Shown piece after piece: positions 29,233 through 38,342 of a DNA stretch of 64,000 nt. Source of the stretch: Bacteroidia bacterium (GTDB lineage Bacteria > Bacteroidota > Bacteroidia > Flavobacteriales_D > Cryomorphaceae); the NCBI GenBank assembly GCA_030427905.1, contig JAUICL010000008.1, forward strand, positions 1 to 64,000, in the 5' to 3' direction. The translations under genes were made by a program, and so were the position numbers. The notes below the pieces were generated by a model, which was not told where the DNA came from, did no database searches, and was given only the letters and a program-made list of their open reading frames with translations. How positions within the stretch are numbered: the first letter of the stretch is position 1; each line of letters opens with the position of its first letter.

Positions 29233-30702
29233 TTAAGAATTCTTTTTCTTTGCGAATGTTTTAAGCATCACCTTAAATTCTCGTTTCATTCTATCATTCA
29301 CAACTAATTTGTACAGGAGTGCAGCGAAAATAGCGAGTAACCCTAGTTTTATTGAAAGGCTTGTTATAATGCCGAAACTCGTAGTTGTCATTCCTATGAC
29401 AATGAGAATCCCGGTGGCAAATAGGATTGTCCAAATTGTTTTGAAGTTGTAAGTAATTTGAAGTTGTTTTTGAGCAATACGGTATGAGTAGATTGACATG
29501 AAAATGTAGCTCATTCCTGTTGCTGCAATGGCGCCATATATATCAAAGAATGGAATTAGCATGAAGTTCAAAGCGATATTCAGGAAAACGCCTATAATCG
29601 TAATCCTCGCCTGATACTTTGTTTTCTTGGTGAGCAAATATGTGAAACCAAAATAGGCCTGAAACCCTTTAAAGACAAAGCTGAAAGCAATGACGGGGAC
29701 TAACAGAATAGCGAGCCAATAATCTGGTTGATTCCTACTTATTATATGAATAAACTCTCTGCTAAACAAAGACACTAAAAGAGTGAGAATGGAGATAAGC
29801 CCAATGAACAGTGTAAATATTTGGCTAAAAAATCTCTTGAAATCAGCATCATGAAACTTATTAAATGCAATTGGGAGAAACCCAAGCGAAAAAGTTCCGA
29901 TCACGAGCAAATTAGATATGCTGCCAAGTTTGTAGGCAAGGCCATATACCCCTACTTCTGAGTATTCACCAAATAGTTTGATAATTATTCGGTCACTTAG
30001 TGTTAGTAGTAATCCTGCAACTGTTGTGAATACCAGCGGGGCTCCAAATTTATATAGCTGTTGCCATACTTCACGGTCGAAGTGAGCTCGGAAGAATCGA
30101 ATTTCAGAAAGAAATGAGCACACGCCTACAATTCCGTTAGCAATTAAAGATGCTTGTAGCACACCAATGATTCCTAACTCATGTAAAACGACAAAATACC
30201 ACGTAAAACCAACCAAAGAAGCCAATTTTAAAGAAAAGAAAAACACGTATTTAAACGGTTTTCGTTGGAGCCTGATTAAACTAAGCGGTGCCAAACTAAA
30301 AATCTCTACTACTACGGAAAGGCCAATTACTACGAAATAATTAGCGTGTTCAGATGTGTTAAAAAACAGACCACTGAAGGTCGATGAAAACGGAAGAAAC
30401 ACAGCAAGAAATAATGCGCAGATGATTACAATTGCATTTACCCCTGTTGAATAAACACGACGATACTGCTCCAAGCCTTTCGTATCTGAACCAATTCTTA
30501 ATATGGCTTGAGGTAAATTGAGGGAAACCACTCCTACCAAAAATTGCGCTACGATCTCCAAAATCACCACAATCCCAAACTCATCGGTTGTGAATTGAGT
30601 GGTATAGATCGGAAGTAAAATTAAACCCGCAAGCTTCACCAAAAGATTGCTCAGCCCGTAAATTGCCGTGTGCTTGAAGGTGTATGCTACATCTTTTTTC
30701 AC
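29233..30702 (-). CDS. Polysaccharide flippase (Wzx-like, MOP superfamily)
   Basis: 489 residues with about 12-14 predicted membrane helices and the N-terminal pattern of O-unit flippases (HTAIYGLSNLLVKLAGLILLPIYTTQFTTDEFGIVVIL). It is expected to move lipid-linked oligosaccharide across the inner membrane for assembly of a surface glycan. It is transcribed against the flanking glycosyltransferases and has AT-rich composition like its neighbours. No polymerase (Wzy) is visible in the window, so either it lies elsewhere or the glycan is not polymerised. Confidence 0.88.
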   Translation of the reverse strand: MKKDVAYTFKHTAIYGLSNLLVKLAGLILLPIYTTQFTTDEFGIVVILEIVAQFLVGVVSLNLPQAILRIGSDTKGLEQYRRVYSTGVNAIVIICALFLAVFLPFSSTFSGLFFNTSEHANYFVVIGLSVVVEIFSLAPLSLIRLQRKPFKYVFFFSLKLASLVGFTWYFVVLHELGIIGVLQASLIANGIVGVCSFLSEIRFFRAHFDREVWQQLYKFGAPLVFTTVAGLLLTLSDRIIIKLFGEYSEVGVYGLAYKLGSISNLLVIGTFSLGFLPIAFNKFHDADFKRFFSQIFTLFIGLISILTLLVSLFSREFIHIISRNQPDYWLAILLVPVIAFSFVFKGFQAYFGFTYLLTKKTKYQARITIIGVFLNIALNFMLIPFFDIYGAIAATGMSYIFMSIYSYRIAQKQLQITYNFKTIWTILFATGILIVIGMTTTSFGIITSLSIKLGLLAIFAALLYKLVVNDRMKREFKVMLKTFAKKKNS

Positions 30703-30779
30703 TTATCGTAGATTGCTGGTGGCCTTTTACATTACTCCTAATAGTGGAATTTCTTCGCTAATCTATTATTTTTAGGCTT

Positions 30780-33722
30780 ATGACTTTGGGGCGATATTCA
30801 TTCATCTTAATTCTTGGGTTGTTGATTTCATCCTGGACGTTCGGTCAATGTGTTGGTGAATCTGGATTAATCACTTTCAGCAGCTCAACGGAAGCTGAGA
30901 CCCATTCAGTTTGTTATACGAGCTCGGATGAGCTTTTAATTGCTGGTGTCTTAGAAGTTGGATCAAGTATGGATTGGGTTCTTGTTAAAGAAGATCCTGA
31001 TGGGATGCCTGTATTCGCAAAGTCAATTGGCTTCCAAAATACAGATGAGAATGGAGGGAACTTGATTGCGGAAGAGATGAGTGATGGAAGCATTGTAATG
31101 GCGGGCTATAGAGATCAGGGCACGAGAATAGCACTTATTGTCAAAGTAGATATGCAGGGAGATCTTGAATGGGCTCGCACATTCCCGTCAAATTACAATA
31201 CCCCCAGAGATGTTTTAGAAGCCCAAGATGGTGGCATACTAGTTTCTGGCTCGGTCAATTTACCCAACGGAACATCTGAAGATGCCTATTTAGTTAAGTT
31301 TTCGCAGACAGGCGACATCGTGTGGGGCAAAAGAATTGACGGCGGATCGGGAAATGATCATTTATATGGAATTGCCGAAAACGATCTTGGCGAAATCGTC
31401 GCTGTTGGAAATTCAGGTGGCTTTACATCGAGCTTTAGACCGTATGTCGTTAAGTGTTCAGCAGACGGTACAATACTGGATCAAGTATTTTATGATTGTA
31501 TTTACCCAGGGACATTCCTTGACGTTTTCATAGATCAGAACGAAAGAATCGTGGCATCCGGATACGAAGACAGACCTTCCGGAAGAGCTTCCATATTCGT
31601 AAGTTTTGAGCAAGACTTCGAAGTCATTTGGGACTTAGGGTTTCAGGTCGGTTCACTCGATATCGGAACAAGTATAAGGTCTACAGGGAATGGGGAGTTA
31701 ACATTATTCAGTATTAAAGATTGGAATTCATCTTCAAATTCTATCTACATAATTAAGGTTGACGCGCTGTCAGGAACCTTTCTGTCAGCCGAGATTTTGG
31801 ACGGAGACCTATCATTTAGCTCTTTCTTTGTTTCTAATTGTGGTGACTTAGAAAGTGCTGGTAACATGGCTATACCAGATCGGGCTAGTCTAGGTTACTT
31901 TGGAATTAACAGTTGTAATCAAGGGGCGTGTAAGGATATTTTTGAAGTCGTACCAATAATCTTAAATTATGAAGCAGTAGATTTTTCAATGCCCTCATTT
32001 GATTTTGACGGATTTGTTGAAATTTCTCCAGATGTTAATGATATTGTTCTCGATCGATCTACATCTTGTAACATCAATGTCATGGAATTCGAACTGTTTG
32101 TTGATGATTTTTGCGAAGGTGAAGAATTGACCTTTGAACTTCAGGATGTTTCAGGAACAATTGTCGAAGTGAACTGGGAAATCACGGGACACGGTCAACA
32201 AACAGGATCGGTAGTAGAGTTTTCTCCGCTTCCAGAAGGTACCTACGAATTAATAGTTACCGTACAGGATGTGTATGGCGCCGATTCAGTTGAAACAGTT
32301 TACTTTTCTGTGCACCCACAATTAGAAATCGAAGATATTTTGTTGGCCAGTGAATTTGAAATTTGCCAAGGAGAATCTATTTCTGAAAGCCTACAAAGCG
32401 ATCTTCTGATTTGGGAAGAAGTCTTAGACGAGAACGGCGTGGCAATTGAATCTTTTGAAGTTAATGGGGCTGGCGAGTACGAACTTTTGTTTATCAGCGA
32501 ATGTAGTGAAGTTGTTTATCCAATTACGGTTTCGCTAGTTGGAGAGCTCCAAATGGAACTGGAAAATGTAAGTTGTGTATTTCAAGATTTAGGTGTCGAA
32601 TTTCTACCAAATGACTATCAATTTATAGATGTTGATTGGGGAGATGGAAATACAGAGACGATTAATCCCGAAGGCTCAGTTTGGCATGAGTATTCTGAAG
32701 TAGGAGTGTACGATGTGACGATAACAGGAGATGTCCCTTGCAATTTCAATGAAACGTTCACTATTCAAATCCAAGAGCCCCCAATGTTCGAAAGCCCGAT
32801 CAGCGAAGTTTTCATTTGTAATGGCGATGAATTCACATATGAGTTTGGTGAAGTAGGCGCTGAAATATTTGACATGAATGGGCAAGAAGTAACAACGGTT
32901 ACTTTTAACGAAGGTGGAACATTTCATTTCATTGCTGAAAATAATTGCGGAGTTGACAATTTATTGATTAATGTTTTTGAGGAAGAAGTGTCTTATACAC
33001 CATTAGATTACCCAAGGTCTATTTGTCCTGAAAATGATGGCGTGACAATAGGTGTTGTCCCTCTGCAGGACGATGGTTTAGTTTATCAGTGGAGTGATGG
33101 GTATACAGAGAGTGAACGCGTTGTAAACGACCCAGGTCAATATCATCTTCAGATTTATAGTGAAACTGGCCAGTGCTCAGAGTCCGAGAGTTTTGTGATA
33201 AACCAACTCCCTAAATTGAGCTTTACACCGCTTGATATTGATACGGTATTTCTATGTCTTGAGGGTCAACGAACAATAAATTTTAAAAACTTCGGCTACC
33301 CGTATAGTTTTCAGAATGGTGAAGTAGGTTTTAGCTACTCTCCACTTAACTCTGGTGAGATCATTCTTCAGTTTAATGATGGGTGTTATGATTACGAATA
33401 CGCTTATTTTGCAAGTATAGATGAGTGTGCATGCGAAGTGTACATTCCAAATGCGTTTACACCTGACGAAGATGGTCTAAATGACCTGTGGAAGATTGAA
33501 AAGGTATGTAGACTCTATAACTTTCGAGTGGATCTATTTAATCGATTTGGACAGAGAATTTACACATCAAAAGATCCTGATTTTACTTGGAATGGAGCAA
33601 TGCATGATGGTGACTATTACTCCGAAAATGAGATATATCAATATATTATTCAATACTCCCATAAAATTGATGGTGTAGAACAACCGAAAGTTGTCAGAGG
33701 TCATGTCACGCTATTACGATAG
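30780..33722 (+). CDS. Large T9SS type-B secreted protein (gliding-motility-associated C-terminal domain)
   Basis: 980 residues. A signal peptide (SFILILGLLISSWTFGQ) is followed by an N-terminal beta-propeller-like region (about 25-400) with repeated WVLVKEDPDG, ALIVKVDMQGDLEWART, YLVKFSQTGDIVWGKRI and YVVKCSADGTI units, then several PKD/Ig-like segments (for example YQFIDVDWGDGNTETINPEG). It ends in a type-B sorting domain: YIPNAFTPDEDGLNDLW, VDLFNRFGQRIYTS, FTWNGAMHDG and GHVTLL. Type-B cargo is exported by T9SS and is typical of adhesins and gliding-related proteins (SprB-like class) in Flavobacteriia. The function is inferred from architecture only. Confidence 0.88.
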   Translation: MTLGRYSFILILGLLISSWTFGQCVGESGLITFSSSTEAETHSVCYTSSDELLIAGVLEVGSSMDWVLVKEDPDGMPVFAKSIGFQNTDENGGNLIAEEMSDGSIVMAGYRDQGTRIALIVKVDMQGDLEWARTFPSNYNTPRDVLEAQDGGILVSGSVNLPNGTSEDAYLVKFSQTGDIVWGKRIDGGSGNDHLYGIAENDLGEIVAVGNSGGFTSSFRPYVVKCSADGTILDQVFYDCIYPGTFLDVFIDQNERIVASGYEDRPSGRASIFVSFEQDFEVIWDLGFQVGSLDIGTSIRSTGNGELTLFSIKDWNSSSNSIYIIKVDALSGTFLSAEILDGDLSFSSFFVSNCGDLESAGNMAIPDRASLGYFGINSCNQGACKDIFEVVPIILNYEAVDFSMPSFDFDGFVEISPDVNDIVLDRSTSCNINVMEFELFVDDFCEGEELTFELQDVSGTIVEVNWEITGHGQQTGSVVEFSPLPEGTYELIVTVQDVYGADSVETVYFSVHPQLEIEDILLASEFEICQGESISESLQSDLLIWEEVLDENGVAIESFEVNGAGEYELLFISECSEVVYPITVSLVGELQMELENVSCVFQDLGVEFLPNDYQFIDVDWGDGNTETINPEGSVWHEYSEVGVYDVTITGDVPCNFNETFTIQIQEPPMFESPISEVFICNGDEFTYEFGEVGAEIFDMNGQEVTTVTFNEGGTFHFIAENNCGVDNLLINVFEEEVSYTPLDYPRSICPENDGVTIGVVPLQDDGLVYQWSDGYTESERVVNDPGQYHLQIYSETGQCSESESFVINQLPKLSFTPLDIDTVFLCLEGQRTINFKNFGYPYSFQNGEVGFSYSPLNSGEIILQFNDGCYDYEYAYFASIDECACEVYIPNAFTPDEDGLNDLWKIEKVCRLYNFRVDLFNRFGQRIYTSKDPDFTWNGAMHDGDYYSENEIYQYIIQYSHKIDGVEQPKVVRGHVTLLR

Positions 33723-35127
33723 AATTCTTCAAAATCGGAGTGAGTTTTACTTTTGCTGGGGTGATTCGGATGAATCAAATTCTCAACCATTTTTTAAGTC
33801 AATAAGTAATCAACTTGAGTACTTTGAGTCAAAAATTTCGGTTGTCGGTGTGCTGATAGATGGCACAAATCCCACTAAAACGAACGAACAACTTATAGTT
33901 GAGCTGAATCTTTGTGATACTTGGGATCAACTCTTTAATTCCCTGACACCACTCTCCGGCCGCTACATCATCATCGCTCAGCTCGAAGGTCAAACCAAGG
34001 TAGTCGGCGATGCATGCGGATCTTTTGAAGTGTTCTACCATCCTGCATCCAAGACTATTGCTTCAAATGCATCCCTAATTGCCGCTGAAAATGACCTAGA
34101 ACCATGGACTGGAGAAGCAGAAGCAACGTATCGAAAAATTCAAAACTCCCACCGTGTGCCGGTCGGTACCACCACGAGATACAAAGGGGTTTATCATCTC
34201 TTGCCCAACCACGCCCTGAACTTGAATTCGTTCAAGCCGGAAAGAGTTTACCCGCGGCTTGACGATCCCATCAAGACAGTAGATGTAGGTGTCGCGGTAG
34301 ATCGTTGTTCCGAGATTCTGGAAGGCACCATGCAAGCCCTAGCCAACAGGTTTAACTTGGTTTCGGCTGTAACGGCAGGCTACGACAGCCGGCTTCTTCT
34401 GGCGGCTTCCAAGAATATCGATGTGGAAACTTTCATTTTCAAGCATAAAAATCTCGATCTCAAACACCCCGATATCCGGCTTGGGCAGAAAGTGGCTAAA
34501 GCAGCAGGAAAGCCCTTGCGTATTCTTGAATACGACGATGGACGAGATTTAACACCTGAAATCGAGTCGATTTACACCGAGACTCCACGCAAAAACCGAT
34601 ACCAGATGCTCATCAATGGGTTTCAAAAGAACTTTGATGGAAAGTGTTTGATTGCTGGAAATATCGGTGAGATTGGAAGATCGTACTACGGAAATATCAA
34701 AAGTGTTAATGCTCAGCTCTTGGCAAAACTCCTTGGGTATAAGGGAAGTCAATTTGTAGAAGGGGAGATGCAAAAGTGGCTAGATGGTCTAGACGTTAAA
34801 GCACTTGGTGAACAAAATTTGCTCGATCTCTTCTACTGGGAACACCGCATGGGGTGTTGGGGTGCTATGGCTATGACAGATACCGCAGGGGTGATGGAAG
34901 TAGTCGCACCGATGAATAATCGGGTTTTACTGAATACCTTCCTTAGTGTTCCTAAAAAGTACCGAACGTATTACTACAGCAAGCTCTTTGATGGGATGAT
35001 TGAAAAGTTGGACAAGAGACTGTCGCAATTTCCCGTCAACCCAGGAAAGAAGTCATTCGCGATCAAGTCGCTAGTTAAGCTCGGACTCTATGACTGGTAT
35101 AAAAACATGCAGGCTCGGCTCTTCTGA
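33703..35127 (+). CDS. Asparagine-synthase-like protein, amidotransferase half degenerate
   Basis: About 474 residues from ATG 33703 (a TTG at 33691 is possible). The first 150 residues follow the shape of a class-II glutaminase domain (LSGRYIIIAQLEGQTKVVGDACGSFEVFYH) but lack the N-terminal catalytic cysteine. The C-terminal half has the ATP-pyrophosphatase loop in altered form, SAVTAGYDSRLLLAA (SGGxDS in true AsnB), then IFKHKNLDLKHPDIRLGQKVA and AMTDTAGVMEVVAPMNNR. It may amidate or adenylate a glycan or peptide precursor rather than make asparagine. It overlaps the T9SS gene upstream. Base composition changes from AT-rich to about 55% GC near 33,940, inside the gene. Confidence 0.72.
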   Translation: MSRYYDRILQNRSEFYFCWGDSDESNSQPFFKSISNQLEYFESKISVVGVLIDGTNPTKTNEQLIVELNLCDTWDQLFNSLTPLSGRYIIIAQLEGQTKVVGDACGSFEVFYHPASKTIASNASLIAAENDLEPWTGEAEATYRKIQNSHRVPVGTTTRYKGVYHLLPNHALNLNSFKPERVYPRLDDPIKTVDVGVAVDRCSEILEGTMQALANRFNLVSAVTAGYDSRLLLAASKNIDVETFIFKHKNLDLKHPDIRLGQKVAKAAGKPLRILEYDDGRDLTPEIESIYTETPRKNRYQMLINGFQKNFDGKCLIAGNIGEIGRSYYGNIKSVNAQLLAKLLGYKGSQFVEGEMQKWLDGLDVKALGEQNLLDLFYWEHRMGCWGAMAMTDTAGVMEVVAPMNNRVLLNTFLSVPKKYRTYYYSKLFDGMIEKLDKRLSQFPVNPGKKSFAIKSLVKLGLYDWYKNMQARLF

Positions 35128-35128
35128 G

Positions 35129-35602
35129 CTACCTGTTGTGGTAAGGCTCATTCTTGAGAATGGTCATTGCTCGGTATAGTTGCTCTAAAACAAAACATCG
35201 GATCATCTGATGCGAAAAGGTCATTTCTGAAAGCGATAGTTTTCCTTGAGCCGCAGCGTATACTTCCTGACTAAACCCAAAAGCTCCACCAACCACCAGT
35301 ACCAGCCGTTTTACACCGGCATTCATATCCTGCTGCAGTGAGTCCGCGAATTTCTCACTCGTGTATTGCTTCCCTTTCTCATCGAGCAACACCAATTTAT
35401 CTCCTGACTTTATCTGACTAAGAATCGCTTTCCCTTCAGCTATTTTGCGATCATTCGCTGACATCTTCTTCCAAGCTTTATTCTCGGGAATGATAGCCAA
35501 ATCCACAGAAATGTAATGCTTCAACCGCTTCAAATAGATGTCATTTGCGGTTTCTACAAAACCGACATCAGTTTTACCGACACAGAGCAATGAGATTTTC
35601 AT
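35129..35602 (-). CDS. rlmH: 23S rRNA (pseudouridine1915-N3)-methyltransferase RlmH
   Basis: 157 residues from ATG 35602 (MKISLLCVGKT), the usual family length. A longer frame from 35617 is unnecessary. SPOUT-fold features are visible: LVLLDEKGKQYTSEKFA, the knot region LVLVVGGAFGFSQEV, and the C-terminal LSEMTFSHQMIRCFVLEQLYRAMTILKNEPYH, diagnostic of RlmH. It methylates pseudouridine 1915 in helix 69 of 23S rRNA. Tail-to-tail with the asparagine-synthase-like gene, one base apart. Confidence 0.96.
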   Translation of the reverse strand: MKISLLCVGKTDVGFVETANDIYLKRLKHYISVDLAIIPENKAWKKMSANDRKIAEGKAILSQIKSGDKLVLLDEKGKQYTSEKFADSLQQDMNAGVKRLVLVVGGAFGFSQEVYAAAQGKLSLSEMTFSHQMIRCFVLEQLYRAMTILKNEPYHNR

Positions 35603-35677
35603 GCGCACAATATACAATCATTGACAGGCAGATTCCTTGGTGAACTGGCTTGATATTTGCAAATTAGACGTGTAAGT

Positions 35678-36061
35678 ATGAAAAGAGCAATTGCGATAGT
35701 ATTACTGGCTGTACCGGTATGGCTTTTCGGGCAAACCGCCGAGAAAGATGGAATTACCAAGGCCATAGGGCAAGGATCATCTACTCAGGTGGCTAAGTAC
35801 TTTGCCCCAACAGTAGATTTGATGATGCTGGAAAACGAAGATGTATACAGCAGTAAACAAGCTGAAGTCATTCTCACCAATTTCTTTTCTGAAAACAAGC
35901 CAACAAGTTTCGAGCTGAAGCATGAAGGTAAGTCCAAGGTAGACGACTACTACTATATCGGGGTATTGACTTCGGGATCAAAGACTTACCGAATCACTTT
36001 TTTCTTGAAGAAAGGCGGAGATAACTTTCAAATAAAACAGCTCCGAATCGAGAACGGCTAG
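35678..36061 (+). CDS. DUF4783 family exported protein
   Basis: 127 residues from ATG 35678. A signal peptide (MKRAIAIVLLAVPVWLFGQ) is followed by a small alpha+beta domain (ITKAIGQGSSTQVAKYFAPTVDLMMLENEDVYSSKQAEVILTNFF, then KVDDYYYIGVLTSGSKTYRITFFLKKGGDNFQIKQLRIE). This is the NTF2-like DUF4783 family of Bacteroidota, usually found beside rlmH as here. The function is unknown; probably periplasmic. Its last four bases overlap the convergent glycosyltransferase. Confidence 0.85.
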   Translation: MKRAIAIVLLAVPVWLFGQTAEKDGITKAIGQGSSTQVAKYFAPTVDLMMLENEDVYSSKQAEVILTNFFSENKPTSFELKHEGKSKVDDYYYIGVLTSGSKTYRITFFLKKGGDNFQIKQLRIENG

Positions 36062-37209
36062 ACTGGTTTTCCCACTAGTCTCTCAAAGATCTTAAACTGT
36101 TCCTTCACAAAGTGTTTTCTGTCAAACCTGCTCCGACCTGCAAGGGCATTCTTTCTTAAGACTTCCATCTTTGTTGGGTCATCTTGAAGTTTGCACATAG
36201 CTGTAGAAATAGCTTCAATGCCTGTGTCGTTTATCACTACGCCATCTACATCATGTCGCACCACGTCCCGGCATCCGCGGCTGTTAACCGTTAAAACAGG
36301 GACTCCCATTGCAAGCGACTCCATTAAATTAACGGGTAGACCTTCGCGCTCCGAAGGAAATACATTCAGATCTGAGATAGCCAGATAATCTTGTACATTT
36401 TCTCGCCACCCCACCTTGATGATGGAGTCGTTAGCCTTGAGCGCCTTTTCCCATTTCGAACCCAGTGATGTAGGGTGAATACGGTCCTTCTCGCCTACCA
36501 ATATGAGCTTTGAGTTGGGGTGGGTTTCCTGCGCTTTGAAGAAAGCCTTCACCACTTTATCAAAGCCTTTAAAATTAGTTTGACGTCCGATAAATATGTA
36601 CACAAAGTCGTCTTCGCTAATCCCGAGCTCTTTGCGGAGTGAAGCCACAGTTTCGGGCTTCGTTTTATCGGGGTCAAATCGCTCCAGATCGCATCCCATA
36701 CCAAAGCTCTCCAGCACGTGAACGGTTGCGTTGTCCACCATCTTGTTGAGGTAGTCGCGATCGTCTAGCGTCAGCACAAAAACTTCATCCACTCTTTTTG
36801 TACTCCACTTTTCAGCTTTCGAAATCATAAACTTGCGCCACCCACTGATCAGAGGCGACCCAAGTCCGTGGATAGTACCCGTGCTTACCGGCCATGAATT
36901 TCCCTTTCTCAGAGTAGAAGTGAAAAGTGCTGCTGAGAAGTGGATGTTCACGATGTCGGGCTTGATATCCTGCACCAACTGGTTTACCTTATTCGATGCC
37001 GCGAGGTGTTTAAATGGATCAATCGCACGTGGAAAATCGATGTCGTGGACCACACAATCAATTGTCCGACGGTACTCACTAATTCTTGCAATGTGTTTTC
37101 TGGATGTAGCCAAGTGTACTTCGTGCCCACGGTCTTTAAGGGCATCGATCAAATCTTCCAAAAAAGTAAAGTAATTGGTAATGGAAGGTATAACGAAGAG
37201 TAGCTTCAT
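36058..37209 (-). CDS. Family 4 glycosyltransferase
   Basis: 383 residues, GT-B fold. The N-terminal domain has MKLLFVIPSITNYFTFLEDLIDALKDRGHEVHLATS and PDIVNIHFSAAL. The donor domain has VYIFIGRQTNFKGFDKVVKAF, SKLILVGEKDR and the E(x7)E-type motif in PSEREGLPVNLMESLAMGVPVL. It probably adds a sugar to the same surface glycan as the genes at 26.7-29.2 kb, although it lies outside the AT-rich block. A perfect -7 box (37246-37253) lies 36 bases before the ATG. Confidence 0.9.
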   Translation of the reverse strand: MKLLFVIPSITNYFTFLEDLIDALKDRGHEVHLATSRKHIARISEYRRTIDCVVHDIDFPRAIDPFKHLAASNKVNQLVQDIKPDIVNIHFSAALFTSTLRKGNSWPVSTGTIHGLGSPLISGWRKFMISKAEKWSTKRVDEVFVLTLDDRDYLNKMVDNATVHVLESFGMGCDLERFDPDKTKPETVASLRKELGISEDDFVYIFIGRQTNFKGFDKVVKAFFKAQETHPNSKLILVGEKDRIHPTSLGSKWEKALKANDSIIKVGWRENVQDYLAISDLNVFPSEREGLPVNLMESLAMGVPVLTVNSRGCRDVVRHDVDGVVINDTGIEAISTAMCKLQDDPTKMEVLRKNALAGRSRFDRKHFVKEQFKIFERLVGKPV

Positions 37210-37245
37210 GGAAGCGATAATGGTCCAGTTTCAAATAGCAGCTCA

Positions 37246-37253
37246 CAAAGATA
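37246..37253 (-). promoter_or_regulatory. -7 promoter element of the GT4 gene
   Basis: TATCTTTG on the minus strand, a perfect TAnnTTTG match, 36 bases upstream of the glycosyltransferase start. No clear -33 element. Confidence 0.5.
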
Positions 37254-37272
37254 AAATTAAATCAATGCGGAC

Positions 37273-38232
37273 TCATTTCCTGAGCTTTATGATATCGCCA
37301 GGCATGATTCTCGACTGCTCACTTAGGCCATTGTACTTGCAAAGTTTCTTGATTTTCACACCATACATTTGAGAAATGCTTCGCAATGTTTCTCCCGTGG
37401 CTACAGTATGCGTTTGGTGCGTTTTCGACTTTCCTTTCTTGGGTTGGATGTAGATCCGATCGCCTTTGTCAATTCGTTCGCCCTTGCTCAGGTCATTGTA
37501 TTTTAAAACCTGCCATTCACCAAGTTGGAGCGTTTCCGCCAGTTCGCGAGTCGAAATATCTCGATCGGCTAGCACGTATTTGATGCCATTGTCACTTACG
37601 AATACTTGCGAACTTTGACCTCCCAATACAATTTCAATTTCCCCCGACTGATTACCAGGTTTTGGGGTGGAAGTCGAGCGAGAAGGTTCTGACTTCAGGC
37701 GCCCTTTTTTCAATCCTTCACGATCGTATTGCGTCAGGTTATTTTCTTCGATTATTCTTATGAGCAGGGCTGGGTACTTCGGATTCGTCGCATAGCCTGC
37801 CTTCTTGAGCCCTTTTGCCCACGATTTGTAATCTGTTATTTTATAGTCAAATAGAAAGGCGTATCGGCTGCGTTTTAGAAAGTGGCTGTGGTCTTCAAAA
37901 CTTTGGTGGGCTGTTTTGTACTTGCGAAAACACTCCTGTTTCTTGTCGTCATCGTGGTATACCTTCTTACCCGTCCACCCGTGACATTTGATCCCGAAAT
38001 GGTTATTTGCTTCTCGGGCTAATTGGCTATTTCCATCCCCGCTTTCCAAAATACCCTGTGCCAAAGTGATGCTCGCTGGAATTCGGTGCTCGCGCATTTG
38101 CCTTATCGCTTCATCTTTCCACTGATCGATGTATTGAGCCCGGGTAATTCGTGTAGGAGAATTACCTTCTGCATGGGCATAAGAGCTCAGGCAGAAACTG
38201 ATTAATACAAAGCAAATTAGGGTTCTCAACAT
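37273..38232 (-). CDS. Glucosaminidase-domain peptidoglycan hydrolase with LysM repeats
   Basis: 319 residues from ATG 38232 (MLRTLICFVLISFCLSSYAHA is a clean signal peptide; a longer frame from 38349 adds 39 residues and is unlikely). The GH73-type glucosaminidase domain is at about 30-175: ASITLAQGILESGDGNSQLAREANNHFGIKCH carries the catalytic glutamate, followed by FRKYKTAHQSFEDHSHFL and AGYATNPKYPALL. Two LysM-like segments occupy the C-terminus (about 218-262 and HTVATGETLRSISQMYGVKIKKLCKYN to the end). It should cleave glycan strands of peptidoglycan in growth or separation. Confidence 0.93.
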   Translation of the reverse strand: MLRTLICFVLISFCLSSYAHAEGNSPTRITRAQYIDQWKDEAIRQMREHRIPASITLAQGILESGDGNSQLAREANNHFGIKCHGWTGKKVYHDDDKKQECFRKYKTAHQSFEDHSHFLKRSRYAFLFDYKITDYKSWAKGLKKAGYATNPKYPALLIRIIEENNLTQYDREGLKKGRLKSEPSRSTSTPKPGNQSGEIEIVLGGQSSQVFVSDNGIKYVLADRDISTRELAETLQLGEWQVLKYNDLSKGERIDKGDRIYIQPKKGKSKTHQTHTVATGETLRSISQMYGVKIKKLCKYNGLSEQSRIMPGDIIKLRK

Positions 38233-38342
38233 GTTATCAACAGGTTTTTTCAAAGGCGGAAATCTGCCAAATACCAAATTTACCAGTGGAAAGCCGAGTC
38301 TACTTCGTAAAAACGCCACATTATTCACAATATTCTGTGAAT

